Source: Sorghum bicolor
Taxonomy: Eukaryota; Streptophyta; Magnoliopsida; Poales; Poaceae
DNA: 64,000 nt
Reading direction: 5' to 3'
Assembly (NCBI RefSeq): GCF_000003195.3
Contig: NC_012878.2
Location: forward strand, 20,622,641-20,686,640
Part shown: in pieces, positions 32,804 to 44,700 of the stretch
How the letters are laid out: the number at the start of each line of letters is the position of its first letter
Position numbering within the stretch: position 1 is the stretch's first letter
Position numbers and translations under genes: made by a program
Notes under the pieces: generated by a model
What the model was told of the DNA's origin: nothing
Databases searched by the model: none
The model's input: the letters and a program-made list of their open reading frames with translations, nothing else

Positions 32804-34015
32804 TGATAGGCTACCGATATGAATCAGTACGAGGGTGGCCTGATCTTCATGACGGTAGATCAAAAGAACAAGGATAACTTGCTGCGAACAGCGGATAACT
32901 AGCTTTATATCTGACAAAGGTTGGATGCGACCAAACGACGGGGAGAGAGGCACCGAAACCACGAAGACTTCGACTCGATCTCCGAACGACCGCAGAACCA
33001 CAATCCGAAACTAATCCACACAATACGGCGTAGCCGAACGGAAGCCATAGAGCACGAAGTAGGGGAACCCAGAGGATTCACTTCACAAGTCCATGAAGAA
33101 CAAGGAAGAACAAAGATTGAGTAAGGCCCTCAGCAGCGTGGCTGCAATATCATGTAGTTTATCAAATGATAAAAGGTTGCTGATAGCTTAGAGGTAGGGG
33201 ATATTTATACTAGGAACAACCCTCCTAGATAGGTATGAAAACAAAATAGAGTTTCTAGGGGAAGGCAATGTGAAAGGACGCCTCGGAATGGATTCCCAAA
33301 CTGGCTTCGTGTGATTGTGCCTCTAGAGCAGTTTTCAATAAACTGACCATAACTTTTTATTGGGAAGTCCAAATGACGAACCGTTTTATGGGTGTGAAAC
33401 TAGACTCCAAGGGCTTTACAGCAATGTATGCCATGCACCACGAAACGTTGTAGATTGGTACAATTTTGCATGGAAAATTGTACCAACATTCTGTCATGAC
33501 AGACTCTTGACCTTCTAAGCAGTCTATACTAATTCTGGTCTGCAGACAATATGGTGTATCCAAACTGGTCGCCACTAGATTCATTGGAAAGTAGACTCGA
33601 CAAGCTTTCCAACAAGTCCTCATGAGCCTTCATAGCTTTTGTGATTCAAAAGTTATGAAGATTTCTTTGCACTGGTCCGTTCTTGACTTCCACTGGTCCA
33701 TTTTTGACTCTGTGGTCTGTTTTGTAGTGTCTTCTTAGACTTACACTGGTTCGTTCTTAAGGGTCCGATTCATCCTTCTCTTCTTTTATATACCTGAGAA
33801 CAATCAAGGTAAAACCCTTAGGTAGAATATAATTCTCATTAATGTTAAAATGAATCTCACAAAGTAGCGTGTGGACCTCTTGTTGTAGCTTCTTTGCACG
33901 ACTACGTGTAACCGGTCCATCGATGACTTGGGCTGGTGTCGTTGTAGGTAAAACTTGAGTAGTTGTAGCTTGACTTGGAGCTTGTAACATCTTGCTTGCT
34001 GGCATGGTCATATTA
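32804..34015 (-). repeat. 3' LTR of the CRM-like element
   Basis: On the minus strand it starts TAATATGACC (TGATATGACC in the 5' LTR) just after a purine-rich GAGAGGAAGGA, and ends CGGTAGCCTATCA. It contains the last 86 or so codons of the integrase frame. Confidence 0.85.
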
Positions 34016-34293
34016 TCCTTCCTCTCTTGAAAATGAGTCGTCCTCGACTCGTCCAATCCAAGGAAAGGAGATAAATCGGCGACATTGAAGCTTGTACTCA
34101 CACCATACATACTTGGGAGATCAATTTCATATGCATTGTCATTGATCTTGCGAAGCACTTTGAATGGGCCATCGGCTCAGGGTTGCAGCTTGCTCTTGCG
34201 TTGTTCAGGAAAGCGATCCTTGCGTAAGTGCACCCAAACCAAGTCTCCCGATTCAAATAACATCTTTTTACGACCCTTGTTGGCATGCTTCTC
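33757..34293 (-). pseudogene. Integrase C-terminal domain, extending into the 3' LTR
   Basis: After the deletion junction the frame reads [20 protein letters not shown] and [12 protein letters not shown], a TGA (probably from CGA) near 34174-34176, then [20 protein letters not shown] and [13 protein letters not shown] polypurine tract lies inside the frame, and translation would continue in LTR sequence ([20 protein letters not shown]) to TAA at 33757. The zinc domain and catalytic core are absent, so no integrase activity is possible. Confidence 0.85.
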
Positions 34294-35725
34294 TTGTGCT
34301 TCTCCCCACTTAAAAGGCACTTCTTTCTTTGTCAACTCATTGATTGGAGCAGCAATGGTGCTAAAATCTTTCACAAATCGCCAGTAGAAACCAACAAGTC
34401 CAAGGAAGCTATGCACTTGGCTTGCATTTTGTGGAGGCATCCACTCACGAACAGCGTTGATCTTTTCCTCATCCACCTTCACACCACGTCCTGAAACAAA
34501 AAAGCCAAGAAAGACTACCTTGTCAGTGCAAAATGTGCACTTGTCAAGGTTAGCATACAATTTTTGCTCACATAGGACAGCAAGCACACTTTGAATATGC
34601 TCAACATGTTCATCAAGAGACTTGCTGTAAATTAATATATCATCAAAGTAAACCACAACAAACTTCCCAATGAAGGATCTAAGCACATGATTCATCAATC
34701 TCATAAAACTACTTGGTGCATTAGTCAATCCAAATGGCATTACCAACCATTCATACAATCCAAACTTGGTTTTAAAAGTTGTTTTCCACTCATCTCCTTC
34801 TTTCATTCTTATTTGGTCATAGCCACTTCTCAAGTCAATTTTAGTGAAAATTATTGCACCACTAAGTTCATCAAGCATATCATCAAATCTAGGAATGGGA
34901 TGCCTATACCTTACTGTGATGTTATTAATGGCTCTACAGTCAACACACATTCTCCATGAACCATCTTTTTTTGGAACCAAAAGAACAGGGACTGCACAAG
35001 GTGAAAGACTTTCCTGCACATACCCTTTTCTCATCAATTCTAACACTTGTTGCTGAATTTTTTTTTGTTTCCTCCGGATTGGTGTGTTATGCAGCTCGGT
35101 TTGGAAGTGAAGCACCGGGAACAAGGTCAATTTGATGTTCAATTCCTCTCTTGGGCGGTAGCCCTGGTGGTACCTCCTCTGGAAAGACATCCTCATATTC
35201 CTGTAACACATTAAAAATAACACTTGGCAAAGTAGAGGATAAGTCGTTAGTGGAAAGAAAATTTTCCTTGTACAGGAGTACAAAGAATGTGGCATTGGGT
35301 TCACTCAATTCTTTTAAATCCCCCTTCCTAGCCATAATAACTAATCCCTCTTTTCCCTTTGTCTTGGTCGTTTGCGGCTGTGGGGTTTTATTTGGCTTTG
35401 GAAACACTCCCTCACTATTTTTGTGGGTCACTTGCAAGTGGTTCTCGCTCTCTCGCTGTTTTCTTTTCAGATCATCCTTCAAAATCTTCTCCGGTGTCAA
35501 AGGGAGTAAAGAAATTCGCTCTCCTTTGTACATGAAAGCCAGCTTATTGGTTCTTCCAAAGATCTGAACATCACGACCATATAACCATAGTCTTCCTAGC
35601 AGCAGTTGACATGCTTGCATAGGCACCACATCACACTCCACATGATCATTATACCTCCCAATAGAGAGAGGAACTGTCACAACATGTCTCACACGCAGCG
35701 CACCACAATCATTCAGCCACTGCAT
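34294..35725 (-). pseudogene. pol: CRM-like protease C-terminus and reverse transcriptase
   Basis: The first part (35725-35087) has CQLLLGRLWLYGRDVQIFGR and the linker [18 protein letters not shown]. After a frame change the reverse transcriptase follows: [40 protein letters not shown], the catalytic [12 protein letters not shown] near 34640, and [18 protein letters not shown]. It stops matching RNase H at KWGEAQEK near 34293, where it joins the integrase tail in frame. The fingers and palm motifs are complete, but RNase H is largely missing. Confidence 0.88.
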
Positions 35726-36225
35726 CTTGTATTGATTATATGACGCCTTTGCTTGAGCTCCATTCTATCAACCAATTCTTGGCTAGCAATATTGTTGCAG
35801 CTACCATTGTCAACAATAATTCTACACAACTTCTCTTTTATCATGCCTCGAGTGTGGAAAAGATTGTGTCGCTGCCCATTCTCTTTCTTTGCAGCAGTAA
35901 CACTAAGCACATGAAGAGAAATAAAGCAGTTGTTATCACCTTCATTGGATTGGATCTTATTATCATTGTTTTCATGATCCTCATCATATCTTGGACCTTC
36001 TTCCTCACGATCACTTTCAGATTCCCATTCACCATTCTCATTCACAATCATAGTCCTCCTACTGGGACACTGTGCAGCAATATGTCCATGACCATGGCAC
36101 TTGTGGCACACAATTTCTCTACTACGTGCAGAGGAAGTAGTAGCTGAGGAAGCAACAGTTGGGGCTGCTGCACTTGTAGCAGGACGCTGCTGATTTCCAG
36201 GAGATGATGTTGTAGAAACCACCAT
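35713..36225 (-). pseudogene. CRM-like Gag zinc knuckle and protease
   Basis: A minus-strand frame carries a CCHC knuckle CHKCHGHGHIAAQC, an acidic linker (ESESDREEEGPRYDEDHENN) and the protease active-site region RIIVDNGSCNNIAS. Asn replaces the usual Ser or Thr after the catalytic Asp. A frame change near 35720 separates it from the rest of pol. Confidence 0.82.
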
Positions 36226-37343
36226 CTTTGAAGGAGCATTAGATGAAGACGGCCTAGCTGCAGCGCCTTGGTTCCGTCCCCCACCAAAAGAAGTGTTGGA
36301 CTGCTGCTTGCGCCGTGGGGCTACAATAGAATGACTTGCATAAGATTTTCCATGTGTCTCTTACTGAATTTTTCTTTCAGTACGCATAGCTTGATCAACA
36401 AGGTCTTGCAAAGTATGGTATCGAAACATCTCAACAAAACCAGCAATTTCCTCATTGAGACCACCCAAAAATCTTGCCATTTTTGACTCTAGATCCTCTC
36501 TAATTCTAGCCCGCACTAACAATAGCTCTATCTCCTTATAATACTCATCAACCGATCTTTTTCATTGCTTCAACATTTGTAACCTATTGCGAAGGTCACG
36601 TTGATAGCTTGACGGTACAAATTGCCTTCTCATCACTTGCTTCATCTCTTCCCATGTGTTTGATGATCACGGCCCAACACAAGTTAATTCTCTTGTATCT
36701 GATTCCACCAAGTCAGAGCATAACCAGAGAATTCCACTGAAGCAAGATTAACACGCCTTTGATCAGAGAGATTATGCACTCTGAAAATTTGATCACACTG
36801 CTCAGCCCACTCAAGATATGCATCTGCATCTTCTCTTCCAGTGAATTTTGGGATACTCAACTTGACACAAGCAATGTTGTCCAGGTCTTCCCTATTACGA
36901 CGTCCATGATGATGCTCTCTATCTCCATGATCAGCATGTCACTGATGATCATGGCGCCGCATATGCAGCCCATCATTTGCAAAGGGATTCTCATCAGACC
37001 CCTCTTCGTGATCAAAGTTATCAAATTCTTCATCATCAAAATGAACTCGATGGCCACGACCACGTCCATGAGCTCGTCCTCCATTTTGGCCATGATGACC
37101 AGCCCACCTGCCACCACCACGACCATCTCTGAAACGGTCATGTCCTCTATTAGAATTTTCAGCACCAGATTCATCAGATTGATGCCGAGGAGCCCTCCGC
37201 CCAAATACAGGTATGTGTGCATCAAGCATCCTCTCCATGACCTGCAAGAGTGAGTCTGCCATTTGGCGCAACTCAGCCCGTGCAACAGGGGGTTCGCCTT
37301 CTCTATGACGATTCCCATGAATACTTGAATTGGATCCTGTCAT
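36226..37343 (-). pseudogene. gag: CRM-like Gag, broken
   Basis: It begins with ATG at 37341-37343 (MTGSNSSIHGNRHREGEPPV). A helical stretch (ELRQMADSLLQVMERMLDAH) and an Arg/Gly/His-rich part (GRGGGRWAGHHGQNGGRAHG) follow. After a stop at 36939 the capsid-like part continues in degraded form to about 36550. Several stops and frame changes prevent a full product. Confidence 0.75.
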
Positions 37344-37987
37344 GTTAGCACTAAAGCAAAATATTGTGGAATGGGTAAATTTGTGGAATCACACAACCTC
37401 ACCTCTTACATACCAATGCTCTTTCCTGTTCTCAAGGACAGTGAATTGTGCTAGTGTAGCAGCTCGACAGAAGTGATTCTGATGTTGCAAGGATTACGAG
37501 TCAAATGTCCTGGTTTCAGTTTTTGGTGGAGCTATAGGTGGCTAAACAAGGGAGGCTACGGTACTGAAAATCAAGTGATTTGATGTGCTCAAATGATATA
37601 ATGTTGCTGGTATATAAATCACCAAGAATCTGAATACGTAAACTGAATTTTTCAGTAAGCAAACCGCAATACAACCCCTTTCCTCTTTTGTTCTTCTTTT
37701 GTTCTTTCTCTTTTCTTTTTTTTGAACTTCTTTTTTTCTGATTTTTAAAATATTTTTTTATACTAACAGGGGTGCGGATACAGATGAAACACAATACAAA
37801 ATATGTAAAGATTGTGACTAGCAACTTGATGAACACAAAAACACAAGATAACAGTACCGTCAAAGGGCATTAGGATTTTTTTGTGGCTTTTTCATTGGAC
37901 TATAGTTGATGAACAAATCAGTAACAATCGATAGATAAACTAAAGATAGATATGTGGATGATTGTGAGGCCTACCGTGACAATAAAA

Positions 37988-37999
37988 GCTCTGATACCA
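37988..37999 (-). other. Primer-binding site, initiator tRNA-Met type
   Basis: The minus strand reads TGGTATCAGAGC two bases after the LTR end at 38002, a full match to the usual chromovirus site. About 640 bases of leader without a gene separate it from the gag start. Confidence 0.9.
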
Positions 38000-38001
38000 G
38001 T

Positions 38002-39215
38002 TGATAGGCTACCGATATAAATCGGTACAAGGGTGGCCCGATCTTCACGACAGTAGATCAAAAGAACAAGGATAACTTGCTGTGAACAGCGGATAACTAG
38101 TTTTATACCTGACAAAGGTTGGATGCGACCAAGCGACGGGGAGAGAGGCACTGAAACCACGAAGACTTTGACTCAATCTCTGAACGACCGCAGAACCACA
38201 ATCCGGAACTAATACACACAATACGGCGCAGCCGGACGGAAGCCGTAGAGGACGAAGTAGGGGAACCCAGAGGATTCACTTCACAAGTCCATGAAGAACA
38301 AGGAAGAACAAAGGTTGAGTAAGGCACTCAGCAGCGCGGCTGCAATATCATGTAGTTTATCAAATGATCAAAGGTTGCTGATAGCTTAGAGGTAGGGGAT
38401 ATTTATACTAAGAACAACCCTCCTAGATAGGTATGAAAATGAAATAAAGTTTGTGGGGGAAGGCAATGTGAAAGGACCCCTCGGAATGGATTCTCAAACT
38501 GGCTTCGCGTGACTATTGGCCTCCAGAGCAGTTTCCAATAAATTGACCATAACATTTTATTGGGAAGTCCAAATGACGAACCGTTTCTCGGGTGTGAAAC
38601 TAGACTCCAAGAGCTTTCCAGCAATGTATGCCATGCACCACAAAACGTTGTAGATTGGTACAGTTTCGCACGGCAAGTTGTACCAACATTCTATCATGAT
38701 AGACTGTTGACCTTCTTAGCAGTCTGTACTAATTCTTGTCTGCAGACAATATGGAGTATCCAAATTGGTCGCCACTAGATTCAATGGAAAGTAGACTCGA
38801 CAAGCTTTCCAATAATTCCTCATGGGCCTTTATAGCTTTTGTGATTAAAAAGTTATGAAGATTTCTTTGCACTGGTCCATTCTTGACTTCCACTGGTCCG
38901 TTTTTGACTCTCTGGTCTGTTTTGTACTGTCTTTTGGGACTTGCACTGGTTCATTCTTTTGCGTCCGATTCATCCTTCTCTTCTTCTATATACCTGAGTA
39001 CAATCAAGGTAGAACACTTTGGTAGAATATAATTCTCATTAATGTTAAAATGAATCTCACAAAGTAGCGCGTGGACCTCTTGTTGTAGCTAATTTCCATG
39101 ACTACGTGTAACTGGTCCATCGATGACTTGGGCTGGTGTCGGTATAAGTAAAACTTGAGTGGTTGTAGCTTGACTTGGAGCTTGTGACATCTTGCTTGCT
39201 GGCATGGTCATATCA
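38002..39215 (-). repeat. 5' LTR of the CRM-like element
   Basis: On the minus strand it starts TGATATGACCATGCC and ends GCCTATCA (1214 bp). A TATA-like TATAAAT reads on the minus strand at 38401-38407. Because the integrase frame ends inside the LTR, this copy too contains a non-functional image of the integrase tail (about 38960-39215). Confidence 0.88.
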
Positions 39216-39333
39216 GTTTCCCTGCATCTCGCTCGGACAGGATCGTCGAGCCCACAGTGAAGCAGGGTTTTGCGAGAGATTTCTGGGGTAAGGGGGAGGG
39301 AAGGAAACTTTCGTGGAGATCATCAAGCGCTCA

Positions 39334-40035
39334 ATGGCGGAAGGTGGAAGATGGGTGTGGCAAGAGCCCCCGCGTCTGCAAGGTCCGCGCCCTCCTCCCC
39401 ATCGTCCGTCGGGGCCTCAACAGAGGTTTCCGCAGCCCCAGGTGCAGGGATGGAGGGATCAGGGGGGGGTTCAACAAGAGCAACAACAGAGGCAACTCCG
39501 ACCTACTCCGCCACCATCTCGGCAACAACCGCTTCAGTGCCAACAACAAGCCCCTAAGCAGCGCAAGCAACAGCCGCCGCCTAGGCGGGCAGCGGCGCAG
39601 GGTCATGACAATGCTGTCCAACACCAGGGTGAAGCCCCATTCATTGATCCAAGGTATCGTAAAATGACTTGTTATAACTGTGGAGAACCTGGTCACTTTG
39701 TTGGGAATTGCTTGAGACCAAAAGTTTGTTTCATCTGTGGGGTAGCGGGTCATCACATGAATATTTGTCCTGCTTGGAAGGCTGACCATCCGATTGCTGC
39801 GTATGTGAGGAGTTCTAGTCAGGGTTTGGGATTTTATCATGTGGAGATCCCTACAGTGGAATATACTAAGTGGTTAAATCTGACAAACTGTGGTGTGGTG
39901 AGAGTAAAGTCTGGGCAAATTTCTTTGGTTGATCTAGAGGCTGAACTTTCTGAAATTTACTGCAAAGAATGGCCATGGCAGATTAGAGAGCTTTAACCAT
40001 GCAAGTTTTTGGTGAGGTTTCCTTCTCACAAGAAA
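39334..40035 (+). pseudogene. DUF4283/CCHC protein of a LINE-like unit, N-terminal part
   Basis: Starting at ATG 39334 (MAEGGRWVWQEPP), a Pro/Gln-rich N-terminus leads to two zinc knuckles, CYNCGEPGHFVGNC and CFICGVAGHHMNIC, near 39667-39772. After GLGFYHVEIPTVEYTKWLNL and NCGVVRVKSG the frame has a TAA at 39994-39996. It then continues in the same phase up to the Tat insertion at 40041. In grasses this architecture belongs to LINE ORF1-like or unclassified retrotransposon proteins that bind nucleic acid. The frame resumes at 52068 after the 12 kb insertion. Confidence 0.75.
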
Positions 40036-40040
40036 GTTTC
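40036..40040 (+). repeat. Target site duplication GTTTC (Tat element, left)
   Basis: GTTTC precedes the LTR start TGTCGACGAAAGC at 40041 and is repeated at 52063-52067 after CCCGCACA. Confidence 0.95.
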
Positions 40041-40500
40041 TGTCGACGAAAGCTAGTCGGCAGTCTACCTTGGGGTATACCCACGGTAGTAGTTTATCGG
40101 TAGACGGTGCGCAAACTACGAACTCGATGGTGACGCAAGACACGGGCAAGCTTTTTATCCAGGTTCGGCCGCCGAGTTGGCGTAATACCTACGTCCTGCG
40201 TCTGATCGTATTGATTTGTGTTGAGAGAATATGATGTCCTAGGGGGGTCCCTTGCCCCTCCTTATATAGTCTGGAGGGCAGGGTTACAGATCTGGAAACT
40301 AATCCTAGTCGGTTACAATTGCCATGGATAATTCGATATCAATTCCTATTCTAACCGACTAGAATCCTGCTTGATCTCCACATCTTGTTTCCTTGCGCGA
40401 AACTCCAGGTTGTCGGATCAAGCCTTGAACTCGTCTCGTAATGGGCCAAGCCTCCTGGCCGAAGTCTAGCCGTAAGGGTATAGGGGTTTATACCCCCACA
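40041..40500 (-). repeat. 3' LTR of the young Tat element
   Basis: On the plus strand it runs from TGTCGACGAAAGC to TACCCCCACA and equals 51603-52062 except for one base. Next to it on the inner side lies AGTCCCCGAGC, whose complement GCTCGGGGACT is the likely polypurine tract. Confidence 0.95.
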
Positions 40501-41030
40501 GCTAGTCCCCGAGCACCATGTATTGTGATGTAACACGCCGTCTTGAGCTTCTTCGATCAGTGAGACTCGACGTCTTCAATAAGTGGGAAAGTCGCCCAAA
40601 CAGTTGCAACGGTTCTTTGACCAACTCAAAAGACAGTTGATCAACATTGGCATCGAAGAAGCGAGTTGTTCGAAGAATGCATGGTGCTCTAAATTAAAAA
40701 AGATTTCTTTCCTGGTGAAGTGTGCCCACTTTACCTTTTTGAAAGGTATAAACATCAAAAAAGCAAGTGAATTCACCGCTAGGTGAAGTGTGCCCACTTA
40801 GTCCCCGAGCCTGGTAGTAGGTGACGTAGGCACGTGGTGCCAGGGTCAAAATAAAAGTCCTCAAAGAAATTCTGTAACTGAGATGCATCGCCAGATGCAT
40901 CGTACCGATGTAGTCCCCGAGCTTGCTGGAAGGCGAAGTATGAGCCTTGTAGCAAGGTCTAAATAACTGAATTTACCAGTCCGTCTGCAATTGAATAGAC
41001 TAATCGACCAGTCCCCAAGCACCAAGTGCG
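40501..41030. other. Spacer with dispersed AGTCCCCGAGC motifs
   Basis: No gene is seen between the 3' LTR and the tandem array. AGTCCCCGAGC or a close variant occurs near 40503, 40799, 40911 and 41010. The same motif makes up part of the 70-base array that follows. Confidence 0.65.
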
Positions 41031-41400
41031 CTCCTTAGAATTCTCAAATTGGTGGGCTGGTCGACCAGTCCCCGAGCGTATAGTGCTCGGTGGTCGGTGC
41101 AGTCCCCAAGTTCATAAATTGGTGAGCTGGTCGACCAGTCCCCGAGCGTATATTGCTCGGTGGTCGGTGCAGTCCTTGAAGGTCCGAGCTGATAGACTGG
41201 GCGACCAGTCCCCGAGCGTCGAGTGCTCGGTGGTCGGTGCAGTCCTTGAAGTTCCGAGCTGATAGACTGGACGACCAGTCCCCGAGCGTCGAGTGCTCGG
41301 TGGTCGGTGCAGTCCTTGAAGTTCCGAGCTGATAGACTGGACGACCAGTCCCCGAGCGTCGAGTGCTCGGTGGTCGGTGCAGTCCCCGGATTGTTGACTC
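41031..41400 (+). repeat. Tandem array, 70-base unit, about five copies
   Basis: The phrase CGACCAGTCCCCGAGCGT followed by GTGCTCGGTGGTCGGTGCAG recurs at exact 70-base steps (CCAGTC at about 41065, 41135, 41205, 41275 and 41345). The first two units hold the 12-base palindrome CTGGTCGACCAG (41057-41068, 41127-41138), which is altered in later units. The array lies upstream of the antisense gene and next to the element's 3' end. Confidence 0.92.
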
Positions 41401-41676
41401 ACTGGCTTATGTGTCTTCTTATTTTTGAAAAGATCTGTCCAGTTAAAGTTGACGTGACGAGGCCTCCTGACGGGGTGTTAGACGGATGCATAAAAAGTTG
41501 CACCTGACAACTGTACAGCCGCCCTTTGCATGGTTTGAGAAAAGGAAACCATCAATTGGTACGAAAACTCCACCGCATTAATTGTCTATAATCATTGTAA
41601 ACCGAAACGCCACGTCCGCCGCATGGCCTGCCCACTTCCCGAGAATACAGGAAGTGGGAGAGGTGGAGTTGCGGGC

Positions 41677-41683
41677 TTATAAG
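41677..41683 (+). promoter_or_regulatory. TATA-like box of the antisense gene
   Basis: TTATAAG lies about 113 bases upstream of the ATG at 41796. The antisense gene of the second Tat element has TATAAAT in a comparable place (54166-54172). Confidence 0.5.
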
Positions 41684-41795
41684 AGCCTAATAGGTCCGCC
41701 TGTACCGCTTTCGCTGCCATTGCCTTCAAACCTTCCGCTCTCATCTTCTTCAATCTCCTGCATCTCCCTAACTCAAGCCCACATTCTCTCCTCTA

Positions 41796-44700
41796 ATGGC
41801 GAAGAGCGACTCCAGGAAGAGGGCCGAACTGATGGCCAAGGAGTGGAAGAAGTCTCGCAGCACCACAAAATCTCTTGGCGACCTCGTCGACATGGGGCTT
41901 CTGCACGGCCCGGAGCTCGGCGGCTGGAGGGCACCAGAGGGGGAGAGCTACCCCGACCCTCGCGCCGGTGAGATCGTCGTATTTGAAGATTTCATTAAGA
42001 GGGGTTTTGGTGTTCCTGTTCATCCTTTTCTTCAAGGTCTTCTTTTGTATTATGAGATCAGGATTTGCAATCTGCACCCGAACTCAATTCTCCTCATTTC
42101 CACCTTTATCCATCTGTGCGAGGCCTATGTTGGCATAGAGCCGCACTTCGATCTTTTCCGGTATCTTTTCTGCTTGAGGAAGAAGGGAGCAGTTGGAGGC
42201 TCCAACGTTGCAGGTGGAGTATACCTCAACCTTCGTGATGGAATGAAGAATCGCTACCTGCACTGTCCATGGAACACTTCCTTGACCGAGTGGTACAGGA
42301 AGTGGTTCTACATCAGGGAGGAACCGGGCAGCTCCACGTTCTGCGACGTGGGATATATTCCTGAGAAGAGGACGAGCTGGACCGACCGCCCGGAGTTCGA
42401 CGGTCTAGTGGCGGATCTCATGAAGCTGATCGACTGGTCGCGCCTGGACGGGCTTGGCGTGGTCGGCAACTTCATTTGCCGCCGGGTGATGCCCTGCCAG
42501 AAGAGGGTGCACTCGGCGTACGAGTATGCCGGAAGCGCAGACCCGACCAGGATGCGGTCGGAGATCTTGGAGAAAGCGGAGGTACAACAGCTGTTGAACG
42601 AGCTGTTTAACTTCGCGGACGGAGGCTTCATCCGTGGCAGTGATCGGGTGCAAGCCTTCAAGTTAGGACGACCAGCACCAAAGGTATGTAGCAGATTCTG
42701 TTTTAGCATTCATATATCGTCGGCAGTTGACTCATCTCTGTTGCTTTTGCAGATCGGCGGTGTCGACCGGTGCACAGTGTATGTATCACTGGCACCGGGG
42801 ATGGAAAATCCTGCGGGAGAGGACCCGCCAGAGGAGGACGCTGCTCGGTGTACTCATTACACCAGCAGTGAAGAGGACCAAGCCCGCCCCATCCCAACCT
42901 TCGAGGAGAGGGTAGCGGGGAAGAGGCCATTGCCAGCAGATCCTTTGCCGGCGGATGTTCCGGCGGAGAGCAGCCAAGCACCGAAGCGTCGTCGGCTCGT
43001 GCGGGTCGTTGACGACGACGACGACGAGGAGGCTGCGCCGTCGTTGGTCCGACGGCCCCGGGGTCGCCCAGATAATGCGCCGGCCGCTACTGATCGAGTG
43101 GCCGGCGACGCCCCTGCACCGCAAGTTGTCGAGACGGGGGCGCAGGTGCCGGCCGGCCGGGCGAGGAGGAGGTTCACCGCCACCCACCGTCGATCAGACC
43201 TGTAAGTGTTCGACTTACGTATTTTTGGACTCCTCTTTGATTTTTTTTTTTTTTGAAATTTGACTTTTGTTCCTGTAGTGCGGCGTCGGATGTCGACCCC
43301 GGCCAGGTTGCCAGCCAAGGGATGGGCGAGCCTGCCCGCGGTTCTGGGGATGCGGCCCCCCAGACCACAGAGCAGCCAACAGCTGCAGTCGCGCCTGGGA
43401 GCACCGAGGGGCTCCCGAGCGGGGCACCGACTACGACAAGAAGCCCGACCAGGGCTGGAGAGGCTCCCCCAACTGGCTCCTCAGAGAAGGGAAGATCTCC
43501 GACCGCTCCTCCTGCCGGGGGGAGTGAAGTCCCCACGCCGCCCCGAGCAGGAGCCTCCTCTGCTGCGGGATCCCCAGGTCTGGTCCAAGGGCCAGTAATA
43601 CCTGGGACCACCACCGGGGGTGATGCAGCACAGGAGGAGGAAACCCGGGCGGCCTCCGATGATGAGGTGGAAGAGATCGAGGGTCGTCCCCGTGATGGCC
43701 GCCAACACGTGTATGTGTGGCGCCAACGCGGGGATCACTTCATCGGGCATGAGGAGCTCACCGAGACCGAAGAGGCTGCCAGGGTGGAGCGCGCGGCCAA
43801 GCGCCTCGTCGACGAAGTCAAGGTAAGCGGCTTTTTGCACTGCTGCACATTCTTTTGCCTTGTCTTGCATGGTCGTTATATGCTTGCTTTGTAGGACGCA
43901 ATGAAAACGGCGAAGTACCAGAAACGGTGCTTTGACCAGATAGAAGGCGTCATGGCCGAGAACAAGGCCCTTGCCGCGGAGGTAGACCGGTTGCGGGCGG
44001 AGGTCGGGGAGAAGGTGGTCGAGATAAGTGCCGAAAAGGAGCGTCGTCTCGACCTCGCTCGTCGTTTGGCCGACCAGTACCGGCTGCAAGAAGGTTAGTC
44101 ACACGCTCCGAGCAGCTTCGCGTACTTGTATAGTTTGCTTTGCTGACCAGTTTAGGATTCACGCAGACTTGGAGGAGGAGGTGGCGAGCCTCCAACAAGA
44201 GAAGGAGCAGCTCAGCCAACAGCTCGCCGGTGCGCTGGAGTCCGGGCGGCGAGCAGAAGAGGAATTGGGTCGAAAAGACCGGGAGCTATCTGGTAATGGG
44301 TGCCGCCTTGTTGGTTGCTGCCTGCCCCTTTGTTTGTTTGGTATGCCAAAAATAACGCTTCGTTTTGTTTGCAGTGCTCAAGGTTAACGCCAAAAGGCAC
44401 CTGGATGATCTGATCAAGGACCGGGACTCCTGGAAGGCCAACTGTTGCAGGATCTGGAAAGGAGTGTCCCCGGTCCTAGACCTGATCAGTCCCGAGCTCC
44501 CGGAGAGCCAGCCCCGCGCGCCGCAGTTGACCCCGGTCGAGAAGGCGCAACGGGCGTGGGACTGGCTCCAGCAGTTTGTGAAGGACGCCGGGGAGTTTGC
44601 CGGCGCGCACGTCCTCAGCATGGTGCGCGCCCACTACCCCCTGGTCGACTTGAGCAGGCTGGAGAAGGGGTACCCGAAGGAAGTCGGCCCACAGGAAGCG

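Larger units (their letters stand above)
32804..39215 (-). mobile_element. CRM-like chromovirus with internal deletion
   Basis: A minus-strand element of 6.4 kb has two LTRs of about 1.21 kb (38002-39215 as 5', 32804-34015 as 3'), a TGGTATCAGAGC primer site, gag, protease, reverse transcriptase and integrase tail, and a GTTTC duplication. The LTRs differ at many positions, so it is much older than the Tat element at 40041. The integrase tail ([33 protein letters not shown]) is of the type found in CRM-related chromoviruses. Its frame continues into the 3' LTR, a trait described in that group. The CRM assignment itself is inference. Confidence 0.85.

Noticed and set aside
39257..39667. Alternative frames over the start of the zinc-knuckle ORF
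   Set aside because: The frame starting at 39334 carries both zinc knuckles and the DUF4283-like continuation. The other frames lack any domain.
41031..41400. A CRISPR-like array
   Set aside because: The units are direct 70-base tandem copies without variable spacers, in plant DNA. This is a simple tandem repeat.
41796..43205. Reading the start of the antisense gene as one uninterrupted exon
   Set aside because: The frame is open through 42684-42752, but that stretch has GTATGT and a pyrimidine-rich TTTTGCAG end. All later introns in the gene are clear, so a 69-base in-phase intron is more likely.
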